Source: Shewanella fidelis ATCC BAA-318
GTDB taxonomy: Bacteria; Pseudomonadota; Gammaproteobacteria; Enterobacterales; Shewanellaceae
Direction: 5' to 3'
DNA: 64,000 bases
Assembly: GCF_000518605.1 (NCBI RefSeq)
Contig: NZ_JADX01000011.1
Location: forward strand, 124,001 to 188,000
Shown here: one piece after another, positions 24,523-32,854 of the stretch
Layout: every line of letters starts with the position of its first letter
How positions within the stretch are numbered: the first letter of the stretch is position 1
The notes under the pieces: model-generated
Databases searched by the model: none
Seen by the model: the letters and a program-made list of their open reading frames with translations, nothing else
Told to the model about the DNA's origin: nothing
Program-made: the position numbers and the translations under genes

Positions 24523-25055
24523 AGTCTCCATTCGATTTACAAGACGCGTTATTTATTGGTTTTTGTGCCACTTTGCTGGTGGTATTAAAAAGTATGTTGC
24601 GACTTAAACTTGGCTTAAGTGGTCACTCGATGTTTTTAATGACCTTTTTCTACCTTATTTGCTACGGCGTAGTTAATCGTGTTGGTGCGATGACAGTTTG
24701 TGGCTTACTAGCAGGCCTTGTTGCCATGATGCTAAGTGTGGGCAAAGGCGGACCGATGATTTTGCTCAAGTTTGGCTTGCCTGCAATGGCTATGGATTTC
24801 GCGCTGTTGTTTATGTCAGGTGTATTCAACCTCCGTTGGCGCAGCATTGTATTAGCGCTAATCGGTACGCTGGCATGGGCTGGCAAAGGGCTGATAAGTA
24901 ATTTGTTGATTGGTATGAGTGGTCAAGTCGCTCTGGCTGAGTTTGGTTTGAGCTTTATTCAGGGCGGCATGTTTGCTTTAGCGGCAGCGTTATTAATTCC
25001 AACAGTGTTAAGTCGTTTACATGCCCATGACTTGCTGCCAAATAGGCCTGAGTAA
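24519..25055 (+). CDS. Probable substrate-binding S component of the ECF transporter
   Basis: A 178-residue membrane protein starting at ATG 24519 (GAGGA 5 bases before; ATGA overlap with the EcfT stop). Hydrophobic segments at about 10-30, 36-58, 60-78, 82-100, 105-125 and 140-165 match the six-helix plan of S components. Position right after the T and A subunits supports the role. It does not match an S-component specificity class that I know (BioY, ThiT, RibU, CbrT), so the substrate is open. The segment GKGGPMILLKFGLPAMAMDFALLFM could hold the binding pocket. Confidence 0.78.
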   Translation: MKSPFDLQDALFIGFCATLLVVLKSMLRLKLGLSGHSMFLMTFFYLICYGVVNRVGAMTVCGLLAGLVAMMLSVGKGGPMILLKFGLPAMAMDFALLFMSGVFNLRWRSIVLALIGTLAWAGKGLISNLLIGMSGQVALAEFGLSFIQGGMFALAAALLIPTVLSRLHAHDLLPNRPE

Positions 25056-25124
25056 CCGTTTAACAAACAAGCTTCGCCATGTTGAGTTACGTGGCTATTA
25101 AGTTAATAACAATAAGGGTTTTAA

Positions 25125-25883
25125 ATGAAAGCGTGGTTGATCTGTATTGATGACACTGATGATATTGGTACCAAAGGAACCGGGGAAATTGCGGAGGAGA
25201 TAGCTGCAAAATTGGCACCGAAATCCTATGTAGATGGGCAACAGGATGTGCGTCGATTTGTCACTCGACATCAATTATTTGTGCACCCAGATATTCCTTA
25301 TACCTCGCACAACAGCGCCATGTGCTTTCAAGTTGAAACGGATCTCGACTTTAATGAAATTAAAGCCATCTGTATTGCTCATTTGCAGCAAGAGTCTGCA
25401 GCAGCATCCGATCCGGGCTTAGCCATTTTGGATCTCGCCTCAGACTACAATATCGAGCAGTTAATTGCTTTTGGTCAGCAGTCAAAAATTGGCGTTAAAA
25501 CCAAAGAGCAAGCATATAAGTTGGCTGCAGAGCTGGGCGTCGATTTATCTGAGCATGGCGGCACCGGTCAGGGAGTTATAGGGGCGTTAGCGGGCTTAGG
25601 TTTACGCTTAAGCGGTCAAGATGGACGAGTGAAGGGCCAGTTAACACTGGATGCTGAATTTGATGGTTCCAAAACGATTCAGTTGTCGGTCGCTCAAGTG
25701 TTGGCGCAAACAGGCTTGCAAACGGTTATTTCAACCTGTGGTGAAGTGTTAAGTCATGAACAGCTATTGAATTTAAAAGGCAAGATAAAAGCTGTGTATA
25801 TTCAGCATCAGTTTGCTTTGTTAGTGAGTAATGAATCTGGTGAGTGGCGTAACGCTAACCAACAACAATTAAAGGCCTACTAA
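25125..25883 (+). CDS. Shortened TiaS-like DDTD-motif protein (DUF1743-like)
   Basis: A 252-residue protein. The N-terminus ICIDDTDDIGTKGTGEIAEEIAAKL matches the ATP-binding DDTD motif of TiaS, the archaeal enzyme that attaches agmatine to tRNA-Ile2. The middle GVKTKEQAYKLAAELGVDLSEHGGTGQGVIGALAGLGLRLSGQDGR fits the ferredoxin-like domain. The OB-fold and zinc ribbon that hold tRNA in TiaS are missing, so tRNA modification is unlikely; ATP-dependent chemistry on a small molecule is a better guess. It lies 69 bases after the S component and shares one base (TAATG) with the next gene. A role in processing the imported substrate is inferred from linkage only. Confidence 0.72.
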   Translation: MKAWLICIDDTDDIGTKGTGEIAEEIAAKLAPKSYVDGQQDVRRFVTRHQLFVHPDIPYTSHNSAMCFQVETDLDFNEIKAICIAHLQQESAAASDPGLAILDLASDYNIEQLIAFGQQSKIGVKTKEQAYKLAAELGVDLSEHGGTGQGVIGALAGLGLRLSGQDGRVKGQLTLDAEFDGSKTIQLSVAQVLAQTGLQTVISTCGEVLSHEQLLNLKGKIKAVYIQHQFALLVSNESGEWRNANQQQLKAY

Positions 25884-26119
25884 TGAAAGAGCTAAGTATG
25901 ATGCAACAATGGTTTGTGGCTGTGGATGAGCTTTGGCAATTTAAGTTTGGTGTCGATGATTATCAACCAGCGCGAGAAGCCGCTGCAGATTGCTCAACAT
26001 TTTTAAGTGATGATGAAGATGAGCATACCGATAATGTCAGCAGATCTTGTTTTAATTGCATGTATCGTCGTTGGCAGCCAGACAGCTTCCAGTGTCACAA
26101 ACAAAGTGCTTTGCGGTAA
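25883..26119 (+). CDS. Small cysteine-containing protein downstream of TiaS-like gene
   Basis: A 78-residue soluble protein whose ATG overlaps the previous stop codon (TAATG). Residues 50-75 contain RSCFNCMYRRWQPDSFQCHK, a C-x2-C plus distal Cys and His that could bind a metal or an iron-sulfur cluster. The acidic stretch SDDEDEHTD precedes it. I recognise no family. Tight coupling to the TiaS-like gene suggests the two proteins act together. Confidence 0.7.
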   Translation: MKELSMMQQWFVAVDELWQFKFGVDDYQPAREAAADCSTFLSDDEDEHTDNVSRSCFNCMYRRWQPDSFQCHKQSALR

Positions 26120-26373
26120 TGACTACTGAACTTATTAACCATAAGCAGCCTAATATTGTATTAATTCCATCGCTTATTATTTGCATTGGTGTAGATAAAT
26201 TAACTTTGTCTCTGGTGATTTAACAAATCCCAGAATAGAATGGTTTAATTGTCGTAGGAAAAAAATAGATGGACTCAATATTCAATTGAGTCAAAACATC
26301 ACCTAACTACGGCGGGTACAGTGACTTAATGTTGCTGTATTTTTGATTAAATCATCCGGGGACCTCAGAGATA

Positions 26374-27558
26374 ATGGGTGATTCACTTGAATCTAGTCAT
26401 TTAATAAAGATTGCTGTTTCTGAATTAAAAGTCGGTATGTTTGTGCAGGCTATTGACCGTAATAAAAGTAGGGTCAATATTGCCAGTGCTGGACAAATTC
26501 GTAGCGCTGAAGCGATTTTAAAGCTGCACAAAAATCACATTACCCATGTTTGGGTCAATGGTGAGCGCTCAGCTCCTGAGCTAGGTTTGGCTCGAGCTGT
26601 TGTTGCTGCTAAGCCCGCTGCTAAAAAAGTGGTGGCTGATCGCGCTGTTAGGCAAAAACAAGCAAAAGCCTTGATGCTTGAAGCTAAAGATCTCATCCAT
26701 AAAGTGTTGTCTGAAACCTTTGAGGGCAAAGCGGTTGAAGTTCAGCCGTTTGAAGTATTGGCTGATAACATGATCGAATCGGTGATGTTAGATGCTGATG
26801 CACTGAAATGTGTTTCAGCATTACGTTCCAAAGATGCTTATTTGCTTGAACACTCCATTAATGTTGCTTTTTTGCTGGTGACCTTTGGCCGCTATTTAAA
26901 CTTCGATACCGATATGCTGCGGCAAATGGCTATTGGTGGAATATTGCATGACATTGGCAAGATTAAAATTAATAGCAAGATTTTAAATAAGCCAAGTAAG
27001 TTAACCCCAGAAGAGTTCGAGCATGTAAAGCTACATCAAACCTATGCCATTGAGATCATGGAAGAAACCAAAGGCTTATCGCAGATCAGCAAAGATATAA
27101 GCTTGATGCACCATGAGAAGCTTGATGGTAATGGCTATCCGCGTGGCTTAAAAGGCGACGAGATCCCTTTGCATGGGCGTATGAGCTGTATTGTGGATAT
27201 CTTTGACGCCTTAACTGCAACGCGCTGCTATAAAGAAGCCATGAGTCCTGCTGCCGCATTTAAAATCTTAATCAGTTTGACACCGTTTCATCTCGATCAA
27301 AAATTGGTTTATGAATTTATCCGCTGTATCGGTGTCTATCCAGTTGGCTCGTTAGTGCAGCTATCTGATGGTCGCATCGGTATTGTCTGGGAGGCAAATG
27401 GCCGTGATGTACTCCATCCTAAAGTGAAGTGCTTTTATTCAGTAAAAAAACGCTGCTATACCAAGGTTGAGATTGTCGATTTAAAACGCTCCTCTTTTAA
27501 TATTGAAAAGGGGATCTCGCCAAGTAGTTTAGAGATAGATCCCACTCCATTTTATTAA
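26374..27558 (+). CDS. HD-GYP cyclic-di-GMP phosphodiesterase
   Basis: Hydrolyses the second messenger cyclic di-GMP. The 394 residues begin with a DUF3391-like N-terminal region (KIAVSELKVGMFVQAID, ..HVWVNGERS), then the HD-GYP domain: HSINVAF, HDIGKIKI (HD pair), LHQTYAIEIM, and HHEKLDGNGYPRGLKGDEIPLHGRM with the GYP motif complete, then DIFDALTATRCYKEAMSP. All metal ligands that I can see are intact, so it is probably active. A 254-base leader separates it from the ECF cluster, and a terminator follows; it is probably an independent gene. Confidence 0.93.
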   Translation: MGDSLESSHLIKIAVSELKVGMFVQAIDRNKSRVNIASAGQIRSAEAILKLHKNHITHVWVNGERSAPELGLARAVVAAKPAAKKVVADRAVRQKQAKALMLEAKDLIHKVLSETFEGKAVEVQPFEVLADNMIESVMLDADALKCVSALRSKDAYLLEHSINVAFLLVTFGRYLNFDTDMLRQMAIGGILHDIGKIKINSKILNKPSKLTPEEFEHVKLHQTYAIEIMEETKGLSQISKDISLMHHEKLDGNGYPRGLKGDEIPLHGRMSCIVDIFDALTATRCYKEAMSPAAAFKILISLTPFHLDQKLVYEFIRCIGVYPVGSLVQLSDGRIGIVWEANGRDVLHPKVKCFYSVKKRCYTKVEIVDLKRSSFNIEKGISPSSLEIDPTPFY

Positions 27559-27580
27559 AACGCCTTTTGGGGCGTTTTTT
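27557..27580 (+). terminator. Terminator after the HD-GYP gene
   Basis: Stem AAAACGCC / GGCGTTTT with a 6-base loop and T6 run; begins at the stop codon. Confidence 0.88.
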
Positions 27581-27750
27581 ACTTTCAGTTCTAAATCGCT
27601 TTTATTGCTGGGGGTAGATCTCACTATTGCTGATAATTTGCGTTGCTTCTATTTTTGATGAACGAGTTGAATTTCCGCTGCATAATCATTGAATTAATAA
27701 CGCTATAGACTGACTAAACCCTCATATTTATTTGATGGGGGATAACAGAA

Positions 27751-28464
27751 ATGCAGCGTAGACAGTTTATTAAAGGGGCTTCAATGTTAATGGCGGCAGG
27801 TGCGATTACCCCGTTAGCACAGGCCAATATTAACTCACAGGTTTCAGCTTCCACAGCAGCATTTACCAGTGGCAAGTACCGCATTTTAGCGCTGGTATTT
27901 GATGATTACGAAACTTTAGATCTACATGGTCCGGTCGAGATGCTCGGCCATATGCCAAATACCGAGATTAAGCTGGTAGCGGCAACAGAAATTGTACGCA
28001 GTTATCAAGGTCCCCGAGTGGTAGCTGACTGCCTTACAACGAATACCTATGACTGCGATTTGCTGTTAATTCCTGGCGGTATGGGAACACGCACCTTGAT
28101 TAATGATTTGCCATTAAGGCAATGGCTTGTTGAGCAAGTTGCTCGTAGTCAGAATGTGTTTACTGTGTGCACCGGGACGGCACTGCTAGCTATGACGTCG
28201 GTGCTTAATGGGCGCAAAGCCACCACCAACAAAATGGCGTTTCAATGGGTGACTTCCTTGAATGCTAACCCGCAGTGGCAGGCTAAAGCACGCTGGGTCT
28301 TTGATGGTAAGTTTTTAACGTCCTCAGGGGTATCAGCGGGTACCGATGCAGCGTTGTTTTGGGTAAAACATTTACACGGTGCAGCAGAAGCTAAGCGTAT
28401 TCAGACTCTGACTGAGTATGATTGGAATGCTGATCCTACGAATGACCCTTATGCAGCCATTTAA
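27751..28464 (+). CDS. Tat-exported DJ-1/PfpI family protein (isonitrile hydratase-like)
   Basis: A 237-residue protein with a twin-arginine signal (QRRQFIKGASMLMAAGAITPLAQA), implying folded export to the periplasm. The DJ-1/PfpI domain follows: ILALVFDDYETLDLHGPVEMLG, CDLLLIPGGMGTRTLI, and the nucleophile elbow VFTVCTGTALLAMT with the reactive Cys about residue 145. The HWV-like and SSGVSAGTDAALF motifs match the InhA/isonitrile hydratase and AraC-associated subgroup rather than chaperone-type DJ-1. Most relatives are cytoplasmic, so the Tat signal is notable. Substrate unknown. Confidence 0.87.
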   Translation: MQRRQFIKGASMLMAAGAITPLAQANINSQVSASTAAFTSGKYRILALVFDDYETLDLHGPVEMLGHMPNTEIKLVAATEIVRSYQGPRVVADCLTTNTYDCDLLLIPGGMGTRTLINDLPLRQWLVEQVARSQNVFTVCTGTALLAMTSVLNGRKATTNKMAFQWVTSLNANPQWQAKARWVFDGKFLTSSGVSAGTDAALFWVKHLHGAAEAKRIQTLTEYDWNADPTNDPYAAI

Positions 28465-28594
28465 AAAACCTTTCTCATATAAGCAAATCATCTAGTCTTA
28501 TCAGATATTGCTATTTATTAGTAATAAAGGATCTTGGCGTAATCGACAGCTAGCACCAATAATGGTCATCTATTTAGCCGAACTAAGAGGAGAG

Positions 28595-28756
28595 ATGACA
28601 TTGAATAACTGGCTAATTTTATTGTGTTGTGCAGTGTTGATTGCCGCCTCTTTATTAACGAGTGGCTTAACGCGAGCGCTTATCGACTTAGGGGCGTTTA
28701 GCTGCTTGTTATCGCTAATTATTTGGCGCCATTTAACTAAAAAACAGCGCCGCTAA
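28595..28756 (+). CDS. 53-residue small membrane protein
   Basis: The ATG at 28595 follows AAGAGGAGAG, a strong ribosome site; the longer upstream frame lacks one. The product has two hydrophobic segments (NWLILLCCAVLIAASLLTSG and LIDLGAFSCLLSLIIWRHL) and a basic tail (KKQRR), typical of a two-pass inner-membrane microprotein. No family recognised. It is 28 bases from the convergent YeiH gene. Confidence 0.65.
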   Translation: MTLNNWLILLCCAVLIAASLLTSGLTRALIDLGAFSCLLSLIIWRHLTKKQRR

Positions 28757-28783
28757 TTTGGCCGTTGCTAATGATGCTTGCTA

Positions 28784-29728
28784 TTAAATTAAGATATAAG
28801 CCAATGAGCTGGCACCAATAGCCAGCCACAGTAGTACACCTAACACCAGAGGCTTAGGGCCTGTGGCTCGCATCTTTTGAATAGTAATGCCTGCACCAAT
28901 TAAGAATAAGCAGACTACCAAGACGCGTTTAGAGACTTCGAAAATTGCACTGTAAGCGATCTCTCCTGCTGGGAAAAAATGGGCAATGGCAATGGCTAAG
29001 CAATAAAAGCCAATAAAGTAAGGAATGGCTATTTTATTGTTGTCACCTTTAAACAACATCGCACTAATGAATGCAATTGGAATAATCCATAGTGCTCTAG
29101 CCAGCTTTACGGTTGTGGCGGTTGTCAGTGCTTCGTTGCCATAAGCAGAGGCAGCGCCAACAACCGATGAGGTATCGTGAATTGCAATCGCGCTCCATAC
29201 GCCAAAGTCATGTTGGCTCATTGATAATGCGTGACCAATGGCGGGAAACACAAACAGAGCGACTGAATTAAGAATAAATACTGTGGCTAAAGCAATAGCG
29301 GTTTGTTCGCTATTAGCTTTAATCGCTGGAGAAACCGCAGCAATAGCGCTACCACCACAAATTGCGGTACCAGAGGCAATTAAATGGCCTGTTTTTGTTT
29401 CGAGTTTAAGTAGTTTAGTTAGCGCAAAACCTAGCACTAGGGTCAGAATAATCGAGCCTAAGATCAGCGGTAGGTTGGCAATGCTTATTGCAAGTGCACT
29501 GTCGAACTGGATCCCAAAACCTAAACCAACAATTGAGTAAGCTAGCAGCTTTTTGGTAAGTGCAGCTAAATGCACTTGCTCGGGAGCCCAGCCAATACTG
29601 GCAAGGGTGAAGCCTAAAATCAGTGCTACAGGGGATGACACCATAGGTAATAAACACGTTATACCTACTAAAATAAATATTACGAGTTGGATTTTATTAG
29701 GTGCGTTGTTGCTGGCTTGATTGCTCAT
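28784..29728 (-). CDS. YeiH-family (UPF0324) putative sulfate/anion exporter
   Basis: A 314-residue membrane protein with about nine to eleven hydrophobic segments. Family landmarks are GTAICGGSAIAAVSPAIKA, the AIHDTSSVVGAASAYG motif, and TVKLARALWIIPIAF. Members are described as putative sulfate exporters (Pfam Cons_hypoth698); transport has been shown for few. No regulator of the LysR type that often sits beside it is visible here. Confidence 0.88.
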   Translation of the reverse strand: MSNQASNNAPNKIQLVIFILVGITCLLPMVSSPVALILGFTLASIGWAPEQVHLAALTKKLLAYSIVGLGFGIQFDSALAISIANLPLILGSIILTLVLGFALTKLLKLETKTGHLIASGTAICGGSAIAAVSPAIKANSEQTAIALATVFILNSVALFVFPAIGHALSMSQHDFGVWSAIAIHDTSSVVGAASAYGNEALTTATTVKLARALWIIPIAFISAMLFKGDNNKIAIPYFIGFYCLAIAIAHFFPAGEIAYSAIFEVSKRVLVVCLFLIGAGITIQKMRATGPKPLVLGVLLWLAIGASSLAYILI

Positions 29729-30142
29729 TTATAGGTGTTTTTAACAAGGTTATAGTTGGGCAGTTAATTATAGTCTTGGCTAATAATTTAATAAATTAAA
29801 TAGTACTGACAGTTAGCGTAAGTAAAATTGAATATTAAGAAGGTTATAAGATAGGGCAAAGAAAGGACGGCCTGCGGCTTAGGGAGCGTGACTGCGTCAC
29901 TGACAGAACGCTCTGCTTTTGAAGTGCTTTTAGCTTTTCCTAGCAGCCAACTTGTTGGCGTCCTAGTAGGTGCGTAGCACCGTTCTAGAAACGAGCTTGC
30001 GAGTGCCCTATCTTATATGTTGGCGTCCTCGCAGTGAGCTTGCGAACGTCCTAGGACCTATCAGGACGAAGTCCGTCCCTTCTTTTAAAAACAAAAAAGC
30101 CGCTCAAATAGCGGCTTTTTTAGCTTGGGATAAATTTAAAAC
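29729..30142. repeat. Repeat-rich intergenic block with 14-bp inverted repeats
   Basis: No gene supported. TATAAGATAGGGCA at 29845-29858 is the exact inverse of TGCCCTATCTTATA at 30004-30017, bracketing about 145 bases. Inside and beside it, GTTGGCGTCCT occurs at 29954 and 30019, each followed by GAGCTTGCGA. AGAAAGGACGG at 29860 is mirrored by CCGTCCCTTCT at 30072, and the right edge holds AGGACGAAGTCC. The nested symmetry suggests a small non-autonomous element or a folded RNA. Confidence 0.6.
30092..30121. terminator. Bidirectional terminator after dpaL
   Basis: Stem AAAAAAGCCGCT / AGCGGCTTTTTT with a short loop; acts on the minus-strand operon that ends at 30143 and can act on the plus strand. 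Confidence 0.88.
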
Positions 30143-31321
30143 TTATTGCGCAGTGCTGTGCATGCCTTCCCAAACGATTTGACGGTAACGGTCAGGGTTA
30201 GTGTCACCTTCAGTGCTGAATAGCATGATAACAGAGTCTTGGTCTAAGCCTAGTTGAGTGCGGTATTCACTGTACTCTTCACGGCTTGCTAGCATGTATA
30301 GTAGACCTAGGTTTAGTGCACCTGACTCACCGCTAACAACTTTAGTGTCGCCTGCTAGTGGGTTACCAAGAATACGCATACCAGTGGCGGTCACTTGATC
30401 TTCAACTGATGCGAAGAAGCTGCTGCACTGTTTTAGGATTGGCCATGTCACAGGGTTCGGCTCGCCACATGCAAGACCTGCCATGATAGAGTTTAGCTCG
30501 CCAGTTACTGCAACCATCTCACCTTTGATACCTGAGTTGTAGATACAATCAGCTTTTGCAGGCTCAGCAATAATCGTCTTGAAGTTGTTTGCGCCAACTT
30601 TATCAGCGAAGTAACCCAAGATCCCGCCAGCCATTGCGCCAACACCAGCTTGAAGCATTAGGTGAGTCGGTTTTAGACCCATAGCCTCAACTTGCTCTTG
30701 CGCTTCAACAGCCATAGTCATGTAGCCTTGAGAGATCCAAGTAGGGATCTTATCGTAGCCTTCCCATGCTGTATCTTGTACTAGCATCCAACCGTTTTCA
30801 GTGGCAGTTTGGTTAGCAATACGTACAGTGTCATCGTAGTTGCAATCAGTAACAATACACTCAGCACCTAGGTTTTGAATGCGAGTGACACTTGCTTGAG
30901 ACGAGCCCTTTGGCATGTAAACAACAGCTTTTTGGCCCATTTCACGTGCAGCCCAAGCTACACCAGTACCGTGGTTACCAGCAGTTGCAGTAGCGAAAAC
31001 CAATGGCGCGCTTAGTTTAGCGGCAACGGTTTTCATATCAATTTCACTGATATCTACATTTAGGTGCTCAGCCAGTTGCTTACCTAATGCGTAAGAACCA
31101 CCAAGTACTTTGAACGCATTTAGCCCGAAACGGTACGATTCGTCTTTCACCAGAATAGCTTTAACGCCTAAGCGCGCTGCAAGCTGCTCTAAAGAGACCA
31201 GCGGTGTTGGCTGGTAAGCTTCGATCTGCTGGTGGAATTGACGAGTTTTTTCAGCAACTTCAGCTGTGAAAAGGTCAGAAGTCTCGCCGTTAAAGAAATC
31301 ATTTTGAGTCAGCTTTAGCAT
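30143..31321 (-). CDS. dpaL: Diaminopropionate ammonia-lyase
   Basis: PLP enzyme that breaks 2,3-diaminopropionate to pyruvate and two ammonia. The ATG at 31321 gives 392 residues, near the E. coli YgeX length; the frame extends to 31372 without support. PLP lysine lies in SYRFGLNAFKVLGGSYALG, the substrate/phosphate region is VFATATAGNHGTGVAWAAREMGQ, and the C-terminus keeps SGESGALNLGLLYML and FSTEGDTNPDRYRQIVW. It follows ridA by 109 bases on the same strand. Its reaction passes through 2-aminoacrylate, the toxic enamine that RidA removes, which explains the pairing. Confidence 0.92.
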   Translation of the reverse strand: MLKLTQNDFFNGETSDLFTAEVAEKTRQFHQQIEAYQPTPLVSLEQLAARLGVKAILVKDESYRFGLNAFKVLGGSYALGKQLAEHLNVDISEIDMKTVAAKLSAPLVFATATAGNHGTGVAWAAREMGQKAVVYMPKGSSQASVTRIQNLGAECIVTDCNYDDTVRIANQTATENGWMLVQDTAWEGYDKIPTWISQGYMTMAVEAQEQVEAMGLKPTHLMLQAGVGAMAGGILGYFADKVGANNFKTIIAEPAKADCIYNSGIKGEMVAVTGELNSIMAGLACGEPNPVTWPILKQCSSFFASVEDQVTATGMRILGNPLAGDTKVVSGESGALNLGLLYMLASREEYSEYRTQLGLDQDSVIMLFSTEGDTNPDRYRQIVWEGMHSTAQ

Positions 31322-31430
31322 AGTAACCACTATATATTTTGAACTGGGGAGAGCTGCTGTCCATTTACGCATTATGGATAAATGGACAGGCAGATTGACT
31401 TAAACAGGTCGTTAATAACCCAAATTTAAG

Positions 31431-31814
31431 TTATTTGATGAAAGCGATCGCTTCCACTTCAACTAGTGCGTCTTTTGGTAGACGAGCAGCTTGTACACAT
31501 GAACGAGCTGGAGCTGCTTCAGTACCGAATACTTCAGTGTACACTTCGTTGAAAGCAACGAAGTCTTCCATATCAGCTAGGAAACAAGTTGTTTTAAGTA
31601 CAGTGTCAACACCTGCGCCGGCTTGCTCTAGTACCGCTTTTAGGTTGCTTAGAGATTGGAAAGCTTGCTCTTTAATACCACCTTCTACGAAAGCCATAGT
31701 TGCTGGGTCTAGCGGTAGCTGACCAGAGGTAAATACTAGCTTGTCGAAAGCAAGAGCTTGAGAGTATGGACCAATTGCAGCAGGAGCGTTTTCAGTATGG
31801 ATTACAGTTTTCAT
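31431..31814 (-). CDS. ridA: RidA family enamine/imine deaminase
   Basis: A 127-residue protein of the YjgF/YER057c/UK114 family that hydrolyses reactive enamines such as 2-aminoacrylate. Complete family signature: IGPYSQALAFDKLVFTSGQLPLDP at the N-terminus and PARSCVQAARLPKDALVEVEAIA near the C-terminus, including the Arg that binds the substrate carboxylate. Placed between the regulator (20-base gap) and dpaL. Confidence 0.95.
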   Translation of the reverse strand: MKTVIHTENAPAAIGPYSQALAFDKLVFTSGQLPLDPATMAFVEGGIKEQAFQSLSNLKAVLEQAGAGVDTVLKTTCFLADMEDFVAFNEVYTEVFGTEAAPARSCVQAARLPKDALVEVEAIAFIK

Positions 31815-31834
31815 AGCTTAGTTATCTCTGATAA

Positions 31835-32515
31835 TTAGGATTTAAATTCACGGATGTACTTGTACACCGCATGCTTGGTAATACTTAAATGGTTAGCAAC
31901 TATGTTAGTTGCTTCTTTTAATTCAAAGATGCCGTTATCAAACAACACTTTAGTAATAGCTTTATTGCGACCTTTTAGGTTAACGCTGTCATCAGCTTCA
32001 ACTTCCGCAATCGCGTGGGTGAGCGCTTGCTCAACCACATCTCCAGCCGATGCGCTGAAGTTTTCTGTCATATCAAAACTGTGATGCTGTGATGTATCAG
32101 GCATCAAGGTCTTGATGATCTCAGGAAACGGATATGACAAGTTCATGTTGACGCAGAACATGCCAATGGGTCTGCCGTTCTCGCCCTGTAATATGCAGGT
32201 ACTCGATTTCAGCATTTCGCCACCTTTGTTATTACTGAAATAACTTTTTGGGGTGACTTCGCCCGTTTGCTCATACTGACGCAGCATTTTTAAGCCTAAG
32301 TCTGTGATCGGTGAGCCCACTTTACGTCCGGTATGGTGGCCGTTAACGATTTTGACTACCGACTGTTCAAAGCTCTCTAATGAATGGATCACGACTTCAC
32401 AGTGAGGACCAATTAAATCAGCCATGCTATCAGCTAGATGGAAATAGCTTTGCAGTAACTCACGATCTCTAGGTGTAAATTCCGTTTTGTATGCCTGTTC
32501 TGCCGCTTTGATCAT
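31835..32515 (-). CDS. PAS-HTH transcription regulator (YheO/DauR-like)
   Basis: A 226-residue regulator. N-terminal YheO-like PAS domain (about 15-130: LLQSYFHLADSMADLIGPHCEVVIHSLESFEQSVVKIVNGHHTGRKVGSPITDLGL, with ENGRPIGMFCVNMN) and a C-terminal HTH (about 180-224: KVLFDNGIFELKEATNIVANHLSITKHAVYKYIREF). This matches DauR, which controls D-arginine catabolism in Pseudomonas, and YheO-type regulators. It is the first gene of the ridA-dpaL operon and divergent from the M24 gene, so it very likely controls both sides. Confidence 0.88.
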   Translation of the reverse strand: MIKAAEQAYKTEFTPRDRELLQSYFHLADSMADLIGPHCEVVIHSLESFEQSVVKIVNGHHTGRKVGSPITDLGLKMLRQYEQTGEVTPKSYFSNNKGGEMLKSSTCILQGENGRPIGMFCVNMNLSYPFPEIIKTLMPDTSQHHSFDMTENFSASAGDVVEQALTHAIAEVEADDSVNLKGRNKAITKVLFDNGIFELKEATNIVANHLSITKHAVYKYIREFKS

Positions 32516-32854
32516 TTCAGATTACTTTTGTGAACTATAGATGCCGTTATTGTCAACTTTTTGGGTTAGTAATTCAACCCTTGAATCAACTTTATGTAAC
32601 TATGTGACGTTTTTTTACGGTTTTAAGCAAGTTAAATTTAACTATGGTTTAAAATATTTGACTTTGATCATGATTTTTTTGTTTGCCGACACATCTGGAG
32701 TTAACAGATTTTGACTATGAGATATGTGTCACATTTTTAAATTCAGCAAACAGTATGATGCGCATCAAGTTAACGATAGTTGACTAAAACAGTTTTCCGG
32801 TCACTTTAGTGACCTTTTGGCAACTAGGCCAGTTTGTGGGATGTGGAGAGAAAA
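32516..32854. promoter_or_regulatory. Divergent control region of the diamino-acid cluster
   Basis: About 340 bases between the regulator and the M24 gene. AT-rich with a CRP-like TATGTGTCACATTT (near 32726) and a terminator-like hairpin GGTCAC-TTTA-GTGACC followed by TTTT at 32799-32818, only about 37 bases before the M24 start. That position suits leader control, though no leader peptide is obvious. Confidence 0.45.
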
